From the NCBI RefSeq assembly GCF_020042345.1, contig NZ_CP083387.1, positions 2,914,001 through 2,978,000 of the forward strand: 64,000 nucleotides of DNA. Direction: 5' to 3'. Each line of letters starts with the position of its first letter. Position 1 is the stretch's first letter. The position numbers and the translations under genes are program-made. Positions 54,512-63,549 of this stretch are shown in pieces. Source of the DNA: Arachidicoccus terrestris (GTDB taxonomy: Bacteria > Bacteroidota > Bacteroidia > Chitinophagales > Chitinophagaceae). Below the pieces are notes generated by a model that did not search any database, was not told the DNA's origin, and saw only the letters and a program-made list of their open reading frames with translations.

Positions 54512-56119
54512 ATGGCAGGACAAGGACAACTAACGTTAGAACAAATTCAGGATTTTAAAGGAAAATACCCAAAACAGATCTGGTATATGTTTTTGGTGGA
54601 GATGTGGGAGCGTTTTTGCTTTTATGGCATGCGCGGGGTATTGACGATATTTATGGTCGACCAGGTGACAGGCGGATTGGGACTTTCTGAACGCAGCGCT
54701 AATTTACAGTATGGTACCATTCAGGCTTTTGTATATGCTTTTACATTCGTGGGGGGACTTTTTGCAGACAAGATACTTGGATTCAAAAGGTCCCTTGTCT
54801 TTGGTGCACTGGTCATGATTGCCGGTAATTTTATTATTGCTGTTAATCCGCATACCTTCTTTTATATAGGGATTACTTTCAGTGTGATCGGTACCGGTTT
54901 TTTCAAGCCGAATATCACTTCCATGGTCGGATATCTTTATAAAGACGGCGACCACCGGCGGGACGCCGGTTTTAGCCTCTTTTATTCCGGTATCAATCTG
55001 GGTGCGCTACTGGGAGGAGCCGTCTGTGTGTATTTAGGAAAGTCGCCGGATTACGGATGGGCTTACGCCTTTATAGCCGCCGGTACAGTGATGATCATTG
55101 GCCTTTTGACGTTCCTGTTGACCAAGAAATATATTCAGCCTATCGGCAATAAACCGGGTGAAGATGAATCATTGCATGTCGTTGAGATGGATCAGACGCA
55201 GCAGATTGTCGAAGCCGATATTAAACCTGTAAAACAAAAAGGCTGGTGGAAAGAATATCTGGTTTACCTGGGTGCGCTAGCCAGTATCCCGCTGATCTTG
55301 ATCCTGATTAAAAACGAGAATTTTACAACGGTATTTATGTATTCGCTGGCGGCTGTGGCAGTTCTGTATTTTCTCTTTGAACTGTTCCGGCAAAAAGAAG
55401 TCGGTGCCAAATCTAAACTGATCGCCGCCTTCATCTTTATCTTTTTCTATTTTGTTTTTGAAACTTTTTTTGAACAGGCAGGCGGTTCTCTGGCAATTTT
55501 TGCCGATAAGAACCTGCACCATACCATGCTGGGCTTTTTCACGATTGATCCGAATATCGTTAATAATTCTGCCAATTCCTTTTTTGTCTGCATTTTCGGC
55601 GCGCTCATGGGCCTTTTCTGGTTATGGCTGGCTAAACGTAAAAGAGAGCCCAATACGATCAATAAATTTGGTATCAGCTTCCTTTTAATGGCGCTGTCTT
55701 ATTATTTATTTTATTACCTGCGTTTTACGGCCGATGAACAGGGATTGACTTCTTTGGGAATTTTTACCCTGGCTTATTTTGTGATATCACTGTCAGAACT
55801 TTGTCTGTCGCCAATTGGCATGTCAATTGTAACGAAGTTATCGCCAAAAAGATTACAAGGCGTCATGATCGGGATGTGGTTTTTAGCCAGTGCCTACGGG
55901 CAATATGGAGCAGGGTTATTGGGCGCCAGCATGTCTGCGGCAGAACCGGTCAAGCCGGCCCATATGGCTACTGCCGGTGAAATTATCCAGCAGAATTTTG
56001 AGCGCCTGAACAGTTATACCGAAGGGTATAAACAAATGGCGATTTACTGTTTGGCTGCAGGTGTAATACTGATTTTATGTGCCTCCTTCATCAAGAAATT
56101 AATGCGTGGCGTGCGCTAA
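54512..56119 (+). CDS. POT-family proton-coupled oligopeptide transporter
   Basis: 535 residues with 12-14 spans. The POT signature is EMWERFCFYGMRGVL (residues 30-44), with the ExxER proton-coupling Glu-Arg pair, and GTGFFKPNITSMVG is PTR2 motif 2. SLFYSGINLGALLG is another family pattern. It imports di- and tripeptides with protons. In this phylum relatives have two extra helices in the middle, here about residues 215-290. The barrel gene starts 13 bp later, which suggests cotranscription. Confidence 0.94.
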   Translation: MAGQGQLTLEQIQDFKGKYPKQIWYMFLVEMWERFCFYGMRGVLTIFMVDQVTGGLGLSERSANLQYGTIQAFVYAFTFVGGLFADKILGFKRSLVFGALVMIAGNFIIAVNPHTFFYIGITFSVIGTGFFKPNITSMVGYLYKDGDHRRDAGFSLFYSGINLGALLGGAVCVYLGKSPDYGWAYAFIAAGTVMIIGLLTFLLTKKYIQPIGNKPGEDESLHVVEMDQTQQIVEADIKPVKQKGWWKEYLVYLGALASIPLILILIKNENFTTVFMYSLAAVAVLYFLFELFRQKEVGAKSKLIAAFIFIFFYFVFETFFEQAGGSLAIFADKNLHHTMLGFFTIDPNIVNNSANSFFVCIFGALMGLFWLWLAKRKREPNTINKFGISFLLMALSYYLFYYLRFTADEQGLTSLGIFTLAYFVISLSELCLSPIGMSIVTKLSPKRLQGVMIGMWFLASAYGQYGAGLLGASMSAAEPVKPAHMATAGEIIQQNFERLNSYTEGYKQMAIYCLAAGVILILCASFIKKLMRGVR

Positions 56120-56131
56120 ATAAAGATTTGA

Positions 56132-57292
56132 ATGTTATCTAAACGGAGCTGGGTCTATATAGGTTTAGTCATTTTTATGGGGTTTTTTCAGGCCGCACCT
56201 GCTTTGGGGCAGAAAAAGCTGATGGATAAGTTGATTCATAAATTTCTGTCCAACGAAAAGGACACGGTCAAGAAGAACACCTTTTTTCCTTTCCCTGTTG
56301 CCTCCTTATCGCCGGAAACGGGGCTGGAGTATGGTGTAGCCGCCCTCTATTCCTTTTATCTGGATCGCCTGGATACCATTACCAGGGTGTCTACCGTGAA
56401 TATTATGCTCACCCACACCACCCACAACCAGTCTAAAGCCAAGATCGTCTCTGATATCTGGAGCAAAGAGAACAAATATCACTATAGCTCGGAATTAAGA
56501 TATTGGGATTTTCCCTATGGTTTTTATGGCATCGGGGCCAATACGCATAAAGTCGACAAGGAGTATATCAATGAGAAAAAAATACGCCTCACATTTGCTG
56601 CAGATAAGTTGATAGCCGCTAATTATTATGTTGGCCTGCAAACGGGTTTTGAGTATTTTAAAAATGAAGGCACTGATCCGGACGGCATTTATTCTTCCCG
56701 GTCTTATTATGGTAAAGGAGGGGGAAAGCGAATCTATCTGGGACTACGTCAAACGTATGATACCCGAGATAAGGTCACCTATACAGGCAATGGATTGTAT
56801 GGGAGCTTACAAGCCAACTATACCCCCGATTTTTTTAAGGGCGAACAATACAAAGGCTGGAATCTTGCATTCGATGGCCGGTATTTCAGGTCACTAAATG
56901 ATCAGGTTATATTGGCCTTTAATGGAGTATACCAGGGAATCTATGGAAGCAATGTTCCGTTTTATCTGCTGTCCCAGCTTGGTGGAGAGAATTCGATGCG
57001 GGGATATTATCAGGGGCGTTTCAGAGATAACAACATGGCAGCCTTACAGGCAGAGATCAAATACCGTTTTATACCCCGCTTTGCCATCGTGGGGTTTGGA
57101 GGTGCCGGAGCCGTGTTTGGAGAGGATCCGCTTAACAGGTCTAATATTAAACCCAATTATGGTGCGGGTATCCGCTATTTCTTTGACCTGAACAAAGACC
57201 TGACACTTAGAATAGATTATGGCTTTGGAGAGAAACGTCCCGGTGAAAAGAGAATGTCGGGGTTCTATTTCTCAATGAATGAAGCCTTTTAA
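56132..57292 (+). CDS. Omp85-like outer-membrane barrel protein (no POTRA)
   Basis: 386 residues. A signal peptide (cleavage about PALGQ) leads straight into beta strands: FPFPVASLSPETGLEYGVAAL, then GKGGGKRIYLGLRQTYDTRDK, NSMRGYYQGRFRDNNMAALQ and FAIVGFGGAGAVFGEDP, the Bac_surface_Ag (PF01103)-type barrel pattern with the RGYYQGRF lock motif. There are no POTRA domains, so it is not a full BamA or TamA. The barrel ends GEKRMSGFYFSMNEAF. It lies 13 bp after the peptide transporter, which suggests a shared function in peptide uptake or just shared control. Confidence 0.87.
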   Translation: MLSKRSWVYIGLVIFMGFFQAAPALGQKKLMDKLIHKFLSNEKDTVKKNTFFPFPVASLSPETGLEYGVAALYSFYLDRLDTITRVSTVNIMLTHTTHNQSKAKIVSDIWSKENKYHYSSELRYWDFPYGFYGIGANTHKVDKEYINEKKIRLTFAADKLIAANYYVGLQTGFEYFKNEGTDPDGIYSSRSYYGKGGGKRIYLGLRQTYDTRDKVTYTGNGLYGSLQANYTPDFFKGEQYKGWNLAFDGRYFRSLNDQVILAFNGVYQGIYGSNVPFYLLSQLGGENSMRGYYQGRFRDNNMAALQAEIKYRFIPRFAIVGFGGAGAVFGEDPLNRSNIKPNYGAGIRYFFDLNKDLTLRIDYGFGEKRPGEKRMSGFYFSMNEAF

Positions 57293-57438
57293 GCTGTCTG
57301 TTATTATTATTTTCCGGACTTGGTATCCATAAACCACGGCGCTTGCATTCGATGAATTGCCGGCGTTAGAAAGATGCCCCGCTTTTGTGAAGCAATTTTC
57401 AATACACGATAAGGAGCAGATGGTAGCCAGCTATCATG

Positions 57439-58239
57439 TTATTGATTGAACGACCATAGATTGAAAAGCTTTCCGTTATAAGTTCTGAGTGTTATCAATA
57501 ACTCCGTCGTATGATCGAAAGAATATTTTTTAACCAGCGCTTTTAGTTTTTGCTCGTCGCCTGAATATTGGTATATGAATTTCTTTGTATATAAATAGCC
57601 GCTGTCATTTTTTTGTTCTATTTGCCCGTTGCCTGCTACTGTAAACAGGCCGTAGTTGCCTGGAAAATATGGCTGCCTCCTGGCGCCTGATTCCTGTAGT
57701 GCATCTAGAAAGCCATTAATGATGCCCACAGTGGCCGGAGAATAATAATGAACACTGCCGAAAATGCTATTCAGCGGGATCTTGTTTAACTTGTTGGCCT
57801 TTACTGTTACCAGGTCATTTTTTTCCAAATTCAGTTCATAGGTATTATTATCAACGATCAGTTTGCCCGGAATCTGGGTTTCTTTCAATCTTAGCGTTAT
57901 ATTATAGGTGCCATTTTCCAGGCTATCAATATTTGCGACCGTTTCAAGCGGCGCATTGGAAGGTGGGGTGTTGGCTGCAGTATATAAATTTACTTTTATT
58001 TTATTTTGGTGCTTAAGTACCTTGTTTTGTAATCTGAAACCTGCTTTTTCCTTAAGGCTATTGGACCAAAAATTGAAGGACAGTGTTCTTTTGTTATCTG
58101 AAATGGTCTCAGACATTTCCATCGTCAAATGATAACTCAGGTTATGCGCTTTTTTCTCCCGGCATCCGCTTACCATTATCAATAAACTTGATAGGAACAG
58201 GAAAATGTATGCTGACCCTCTATTTGACACAGTTTGCAT
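57439..58239 (-). CDS. Hypothetical lipoprotein, 266 aa
   Basis: 266 residues. The lipobox is IMVSGCREK (Cys26). The mature part is unrecognised; it has MEMSETISDNKRTLSFNFW and repeated beta strands with Asn/Lys-rich turns, then GIINGFLDALQESGARRQPYF near residue 175 and a C-terminal KKYSFDHTTELLITLRTYNG. It is a lone gene between convergent neighbours. Cell location is probably the outer or inner membrane leaflet. Function unknown. Confidence 0.7.
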   Translation of the reverse strand: MQTVSNRGSAYIFLFLSSLLIMVSGCREKKAHNLSYHLTMEMSETISDNKRTLSFNFWSNSLKEKAGFRLQNKVLKHQNKIKVNLYTAANTPPSNAPLETVANIDSLENGTYNITLRLKETQIPGKLIVDNNTYELNLEKNDLVTVKANKLNKIPLNSIFGSVHYYSPATVGIINGFLDALQESGARRQPYFPGNYGLFTVAGNGQIEQKNDSGYLYTKKFIYQYSGDEQKLKALVKKYSFDHTTELLITLRTYNGKLFNLWSFNQ

Positions 58240-58447
58240 AATGTCCCGTTTAACGTTTCATGTAAATTAGTGATTTTTTCGTTGAAACGGCAAGCTTGAG
58301 CTATTATTTTGCAGTAAGTGTTGTTTCGAACAAGGCCGGGGTAGCTCATGATCTTGAGGCAAGCGTGCGTTCAGACGCTCATTGCCGGGTTTTCCGGTTA
58401 ATTGATTTTCCGGGTTATGGGATTATTGTGATACTCGGGTTGAGGAG

Positions 58448-58475
58448 AAAAGGCAGCTACTTCCAAGTAGCTGCC
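58448..58475 (-). terminator. Terminator after the DUF4097 gene
   Basis: On the minus strand GGCAGCTACTT / AAGTAGCTGCC is an 11 bp perfect stem with a 2 nt loop, followed by TTTTCT. It lies 12 bp after the stop. Confidence 0.8.
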
Positions 58476-58487
58476 AGGGTGTGTATT

Positions 58488-59507
58488 TTAGTGAAATGCA
58501 ATTTTAACCGAACCGCCGCTCGTGCTGGCATCCAATATTGAGCCGCCCCCATTCAAATGACCGGTCGCATGATCTTTCTGCTTATTGATCTCTACTTCTA
58601 TCTGATTCGCCGCACCTACATGGACCGAAGAACCTCTAAGGTCAAAATCCATTTTAGCAGCGTTAGGCACGTCCAGCCGGATACTGCCGCCGCTGGTTGA
58701 CAGACTCGCGGCTTTAGAAAATTTGATGAAACTGGCCTCTATACTGCCGCCACTGGTACTGGCTTTTAAAGTGGCATCAATATTTATGAGATCGATATTG
58801 CCTCCACTGGTAGAAGACGAGAGCTCTCCGGTAACATTTTCTCCTTTTATATTACCCCCACTGGTGCGCATCTCAATTGTGCCTTCCAGATTCTGCATCT
58901 TGATGTTACCGCCCGATGTATGTGCCTGGATATCACCATGGCTGTCACTGGCCACAATATTACCCCCGCTGGTGCGCCCCATCACCTCACCGGATAGCTC
59001 ACTGAATTTAATATTGCCACCGCTGGTCGCGAAGTTTTGAGACCCTTTTAATCCGGACAGCTGAATATTACCCCCGCTGGTTTTTAACGCAGAAGAAACA
59101 TCCTTACTGACATGAATAACATAGGAGATATTCACCCCATTTTTCCAATTAATGGAGTTTTTCCGTTTACAGATGGCTGAGATTTTATTGCCGTCTTTTC
59201 CGACTGAGAATTCATAGTCTCTCTGAAGAATATCCATAATTTCTTCTTTGGAATAGCTCTTGCCGTTATTGCCCTGTCCAAGCACCTCAATGGTTGCCTG
59301 ACCGACAGCATCGCCGCTGACAGAAATGTTACCTCCGCTCGTGAGCGCCTCAATGCCCTTAATGGAGGCAGCATCAAAGCTTTTGGTCATCAACGTAACA
59401 GGATTGCCTTGCCCGCCAAAGTTTACACCATTAGATTCTACACTGATGCATGAAAGTGCTATCGCAATAAGTGCGGCACCAAGAATAGCAAATTGTAGTT
59501 TTTTCAT
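58488..59507 (-). CDS. DUF4097-type repeat lipoprotein with TSGGN repeats
   Basis: 339 residues from the ATG at 59507. An earlier frame to 59729 has no signal-like start and is rejected. The signal ends in AIALSCISVE (Cys20, lipobox ALSC). After a 90-residue N-terminal part comes a run of beta-helix-like repeats marked by TSGG[N/S][I/V]: ten copies, spaced about 15-20 residues apart from about residue 130. Each repeat gives one beta strand of a solenoid, as in putative adhesin-type DUF4097 proteins. It probably stays anchored in the outer or inner membrane; function unknown. Confidence 0.85.
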   Translation of the reverse strand: MKKLQFAILGAALIAIALSCISVESNGVNFGGQGNPVTLMTKSFDAASIKGIEALTSGGNISVSGDAVGQATIEVLGQGNNGKSYSKEEIMDILQRDYEFSVGKDGNKISAICKRKNSINWKNGVNISYVIHVSKDVSSALKTSGGNIQLSGLKGSQNFATSGGNIKFSELSGEVMGRTSGGNIVASDSHGDIQAHTSGGNIKMQNLEGTIEMRTSGGNIKGENVTGELSSSTSGGNIDLINIDATLKASTSGGSIEASFIKFSKAASLSTSGGSIRLDVPNAAKMDFDLRGSSVHVGAANQIEVEINKQKDHATGHLNGGGSILDASTSGGSVKIAFH

Positions 59508-59812
59508 GATTATGTTTTGTATGTTTCGTTTTGATTTTAGACCCATCTTTTTACGCTTACGCAAGATGCCAAACCGAGGCCAAAAAATTAATTGGCTGAT
59601 TATCAGTATTATTTTAAAATCGTCGATTTTCCAGCTGTCCGTTTTTGATACAGACCCTGTCCGCTTATAAAACAAACTGTTTCGTCCTGTACTGGCTGCA
59701 TCAAAATCAATCATGGATCCGCTTACCAAAATTACCGTTTTTGACAGCCACCGGGGACAATATCAAAAAATACAATCAGTATTGATCTATTGATAGACGG
59801 ATGGAAGTTATG
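59508..59812. other. Intergenic stretch between DUF4097 and phosphodiesterase genes
   Basis: 305 bp upstream of the DUF4097 gene on the minus strand. It contains no perfect -7 box, repeat or terminator that I can support, though it must hold the DUF4097 promoter if the gene is transcribed alone. Confidence 0.4.
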
Positions 59813-60781
59813 CTATAATAGAATCTTTCTGCCCCGTTTTGGAAAGACTAAACGAACGCCTAATTCATTTTGTTCGCGCAGGGCTTTATGGATCATTTGT
59901 TCGTTGCTGCCCAGAGGTTTAATGTGGGCAATAATTACAGGAAGGTCTTTTATAACCGGTTTGCCTGGTGTACCTCCTGCCAGACTATCTAATATGGATA
60001 AATTATGCATTAAAAGTGTCGGCTTTAAATGGCCAAACAAGTGGTTATCGGGTTGCTCATCAGGAAAGGAACATTCAATGGAGATTCCTTTTAACTGCCC
60101 TGCCTTAAGGAGTGGTGCGACGGCTGTCCACAAATCAAATAATTTATGGCTCTGTTCGTTTGTATCATCGCCTGTATCTCCTAAATACAAAAAGTAGTTC
60201 TGACCGCTTCGTATCAGATAGGCGGTACTCTTTCCGGGAACGGCATGGCTGAGCTGATAGGCTTTAACCTGCATATGTGTACCTTTAATCGCGGTGGCCT
60301 GAGCTTCTTTCAGCCTTACATAATGATATTTATTCAGGGCAGGCTGTTCGCCTTCATTGGCAAAATTGGCCCAGCTGGACCAGGTAAAATATTTGGTTTT
60401 TAGCGTTTTAATAGTGAAAGGTAAACCATAGATATTTTTACGGCTGTCATCAGGAGCGTTGATGATAAGCCCTGAAACGTGATCCAGATGAGGATGCGTA
60501 ATTAAATAGCCTTTGATCCTTCGCCTTTGAAAATCTGCCGGATCCATCTTAAAAAAATGATGCCTCCGGGCTGCACGCAGGCCGTCATGAATCGTTCCCG
60601 CGTCAAGGGCGACGAAGGCTGTATCACCTATTGGAGAGATGAGGTAGGCCGAGAGATTGCCCTCGTCGCTGCCTCCATACACACCCAATGGCAGTATGGC
60701 AAAACTGTGTTGTGCCTTCAACGTAGTGGTCCCGGTAAGGCAAACACAACAAAGTAATATAATGGTGAAAGCACTTTTCAT
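59813..60781 (-). CDS. Secreted class II cyclic-nucleotide phosphodiesterase
   Basis: 322 residues. A signal peptide (hydrophobic about residues 5-20, cleavage near LKAQ) makes it periplasmic or secreted. The metallo-beta-lactamase-like fold has ITHPHLDHVSGL with His96, His98, Asp100 and His101, matching the class II PDE signature HxHLDH. YLGDTGDDTNEQSH carries the bridging Asp, and IECSFPDEQPDNHLFGHLKP is the family's second signature with metal-binding His. Relatives (yeast Pde1, Vibrio CpdP) hydrolyse cAMP. Here an exported copy could act on extracellular cyclic nucleotides, or the true substrate may differ. Confidence 0.87.
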   Translation of the reverse strand: MKSAFTIILLCCVCLTGTTTLKAQHSFAILPLGVYGGSDEGNLSAYLISPIGDTAFVALDAGTIHDGLRAARRHHFFKMDPADFQRRRIKGYLITHPHLDHVSGLIINAPDDSRKNIYGLPFTIKTLKTKYFTWSSWANFANEGEQPALNKYHYVRLKEAQATAIKGTHMQVKAYQLSHAVPGKSTAYLIRSGQNYFLYLGDTGDDTNEQSHKLFDLWTAVAPLLKAGQLKGISIECSFPDEQPDNHLFGHLKPTLLMHNLSILDSLAGGTPGKPVIKDLPVIIAHIKPLGSNEQMIHKALREQNELGVRLVFPKRGRKILL

Positions 60782-60953
60782 ACAAAAGATTTGAATACAA
60801 GCGGGTTAGGGCTTTGAGGCATCTTGAACAAAACAAACTCCAGATGTTAAAGCTTTCTTGTCGTTTAACTTTCCTCCGGCTTCTTTTAATGCAAATTACG
60901 CATAATCTTCGGTATTATCCCTATTTTTACGCTCTAACAAAGTGTAATAATTC

Positions 60954-63443
60954 ATGAGAAATTTGTTCGCCGCATTACTCGCCGCTATCTGCATGCAGGC
61001 ACCTTTGCATGCGCAGATTCATAGTCAGTCAAGAGATACCGTCTGGAAAGAACAGTATAGGGCATCTGCTCCCAAAATTAATGATATTCAGGTCACTAAA
61101 CTGGATGTCAGGTTTGATTATGACAAAAGCTACCTCTATGGTAAAGCGTGGATTACCCTGCAGCCTCATTTTTATCCGACTGACTCGCTGACCCTCGATG
61201 CCAAGGGTATGGATATTAAAAAGGTTGCACTTATCAGTGGTGAGAAACAGACTCCGCTTAAATACAGCTACGTTGACAGCCTTCAGCTGCATATCCAACT
61301 GGATAGAACTTATAAGAACAGTGATAAGTATACAGTCTACATAGAGTATACGTCCAAGCCGAACGAAATAAAGTCTCATGGCAGTGCTGCGATAACAGAT
61401 GATAAAGGCCTGTATTTTATTAATCCCAAGGGTATGGAGAAAGATAAACCTACCCAGATCTGGACCCAGGGTGAAACGGAAAGCAATAGCGTTTGGTTCC
61501 CTACAATTGACAAGCCGGACCAAAAAACGAAGATTGAAATCGCGATGCGGGTGCCGGCCAAGTATGTTACGCTCTCCAACGGGTTATTAATCCATCAGCA
61601 AAAAAATAGTGATGGTACACGCACAGACACCTGGAAACTGGATATGCCTATCGCTCCTTATCTGGTCTTTATGGGGGTCGGTGATTATGCCGTTATTAAA
61701 GACAGTTATAAAGGCAAGGAAGTGGCTTATTATGTTGAACATGCTTACAGCGATGTTGCCCGTAAGATTTTTGGCCATACCCCTGAAATGATCGGCTTTT
61801 TCTCCAAAATATTGGGGATTGATTATGTCTGGCCGAAATATGATCAGATCGTGGGCCGGGATTATGTCAGCGGCGCTATGGAGAATGTTACCGCGACCCT
61901 GCATCAGGAATCTGCTCAGCAAAATGCACGGGAACTGACGGACGGAAACAGGTGGGAAAATGTGATCGCGCACGAGCTGTTTCACCACTGGTTCGGGGAT
62001 CTGGTGACGGCCGAAAGCTGGAGTAATCTGACCGTTAACGAAAGTTTTGCGAACTACAGTGAACAACTCTGGCAGACCTATAAGTACGGGAAGGACGCCG
62101 GCGATGCTCAGGGGTATGAAGAAATGCAGGGTTATCTGCGTAGCGGCAGTGATAAAAAAGATCTGGTACGTTTCTATTATAAGGATAAAGAAGATATGTT
62201 CGATGCCGTAAGCTATAATAAAGGTGGCCGGATTCTGAATATGCTGCGGCATTATGTGGGCGATGACGCTTTCTTTAAGGCACTTAATCTTTATCTGACT
62301 GAACACAAGTTCTCAACGGGAGAAGCTCATCAGCTCCGCCTGGCCTTTGAACAGGTGACTGGACAGGATTTGAACTGGTTCTGGAATCAATGGTACTTTG
62401 GTGCAGGCCATCCGGTACTGGACATCAGCTATGTATATGATTCCAGTGCACATAAAATGATTGTTGCACTGGAACAACAACAAAAAACTGGGCAGATATT
62501 TCAGCTACCTATCGATATTGACATTTATATAGGGGGCAAAAAGACGCGTCACGCTGTCTGGATGCGTCACCAACGTCAACTGTTTAGTTTTGCCGTGAGT
62601 GCCAAACCAGAATTGGTGAACGTAGACGGAGACAAAATATTACTGGCAGAGAAAAAGGACCATAAGACGCTGCAAGAATTTATTAATCAATATAAGCTTG
62701 GTGGCAATTATGTAGACAGAAAAGAAGCGATCGATTATGCCTCAGATCATTCTGAGGAGCCGGGCGCTAAAGATTTCCTAGTCAGTGCCTTAGCCGATTC
62801 TTTCTATGGTATCAGAAAAGATGTCCTGCAACAAACCAATCCGAAGTCCTACGGCCCTGACGATCTTAAAAAGATCGCCGACATGGCTGCTAGCGATGTT
62901 GACAGAACTGTCCGGGCAGCAGCGATAGATGTGTTGTCATTTACCGGCAATCCCGCTTATAAACCCTTATTTGAGGCGGGGGTAAAAGACTCTTCCTATA
63001 GCGTCGCCGGCGCTTCCCTGCAGGGGCTGGCCAGAATCGACCAAAAGGCGGCCATGGCCCTTTTGCCGGTGGTGGAAAAAGATGCCAAAGGGCGTCTGGC
63101 TTCTGTTGTTCAGAAGCTGACCATCCTGACGAAAACAGATGCTGATTTTGATGAGATCTACGGTAATTTTACTGGATTGCCGATGGGGCAGGAGAAGGTC
63201 AGTGGGCTGTTTGATATGATCTCGTACATGAGCAACCTTAAGGACCCCGGGCATTTTAAGAAAATGACCGATGCCGTTGTGGAGATCCGGGAAAAAATCG
63301 CTGAAATGTATCCCCCTTTTAAAGACAGGATTAATGATGCGCTGACCCAGTTGCTCGATAAAAAAACTAAAGAACACGGTTCAGCAGCCAATCAGGAAGC
63401 AGACCAACAAGAAATAGACTATCTTAAATCCCAGATTAAATAG
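60954..63443 (+). CDS. M1-family zinc aminopeptidase, secreted
   Basis: 829 residues. Signal peptide ends ICMQAPLHAQ. The M1 exopeptidase motif GAMEN is at residues 307-311. The zinc site is HELFHHWFGD (His340, His344) with Glu363 in NESFAN, the standard HExxH(x18)E spacing, and Glu341 as the general base. Earlier residues 40-250 form the N-terminal beta domain; from about 590 a helical repeat domain (HEAT-like) closes the protein. It removes N-terminal residues from peptides in the periplasm or outside, and would feed peptide uptake. A strong terminator follows. Confidence 0.95.
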   Translation: MRNLFAALLAAICMQAPLHAQIHSQSRDTVWKEQYRASAPKINDIQVTKLDVRFDYDKSYLYGKAWITLQPHFYPTDSLTLDAKGMDIKKVALISGEKQTPLKYSYVDSLQLHIQLDRTYKNSDKYTVYIEYTSKPNEIKSHGSAAITDDKGLYFINPKGMEKDKPTQIWTQGETESNSVWFPTIDKPDQKTKIEIAMRVPAKYVTLSNGLLIHQQKNSDGTRTDTWKLDMPIAPYLVFMGVGDYAVIKDSYKGKEVAYYVEHAYSDVARKIFGHTPEMIGFFSKILGIDYVWPKYDQIVGRDYVSGAMENVTATLHQESAQQNARELTDGNRWENVIAHELFHHWFGDLVTAESWSNLTVNESFANYSEQLWQTYKYGKDAGDAQGYEEMQGYLRSGSDKKDLVRFYYKDKEDMFDAVSYNKGGRILNMLRHYVGDDAFFKALNLYLTEHKFSTGEAHQLRLAFEQVTGQDLNWFWNQWYFGAGHPVLDISYVYDSSAHKMIVALEQQQKTGQIFQLPIDIDIYIGGKKTRHAVWMRHQRQLFSFAVSAKPELVNVDGDKILLAEKKDHKTLQEFINQYKLGGNYVDRKEAIDYASDHSEEPGAKDFLVSALADSFYGIRKDVLQQTNPKSYGPDDLKKIADMAASDVDRTVRAAAIDVLSFTGNPAYKPLFEAGVKDSSYSVAGASLQGLARIDQKAAMALLPVVEKDAKGRLASVVQKLTILTKTDADFDEIYGNFTGLPMGQEKVSGLFDMISYMSNLKDPGHFKKMTDAVVEIREKIAEMYPPFKDRINDALTQLLDKKTKEHGSAANQEADQQEIDYLKSQIK

Positions 63444-63489
63444 TTCTGCCCGCGTGGCAGTTCAATAGTGACGTCTTAGGATGGAATCA

Positions 63490-63531
63490 GGAAAATGGAA
63501 TCTTTCATCTGAAGATTCCATTTTCCTTTTT
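63490..63531 (+). terminator. Terminator after the M1 aminopeptidase gene
   Basis: GGAAAATGGAATCTT pairs perfectly with AAGATTCCATTTTCC over a 7 nt loop and ends in five T. Confidence 0.88.
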
Positions 63532-63549
63532 AGCTATTATCTTCGCTCC

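Noticed and set aside
58508-59729. Longer reading of the DUF4097 gene starting at 59729
   Set aside because: The extra 74 residues precede a perfect lipoprotein signal; the ATG at 59507 is the natural start.
61587-62306. 239-codon open frame antisense to the M1 aminopeptidase
   Set aside because: Shadow of the zinc-site region of a clearly functional gene.
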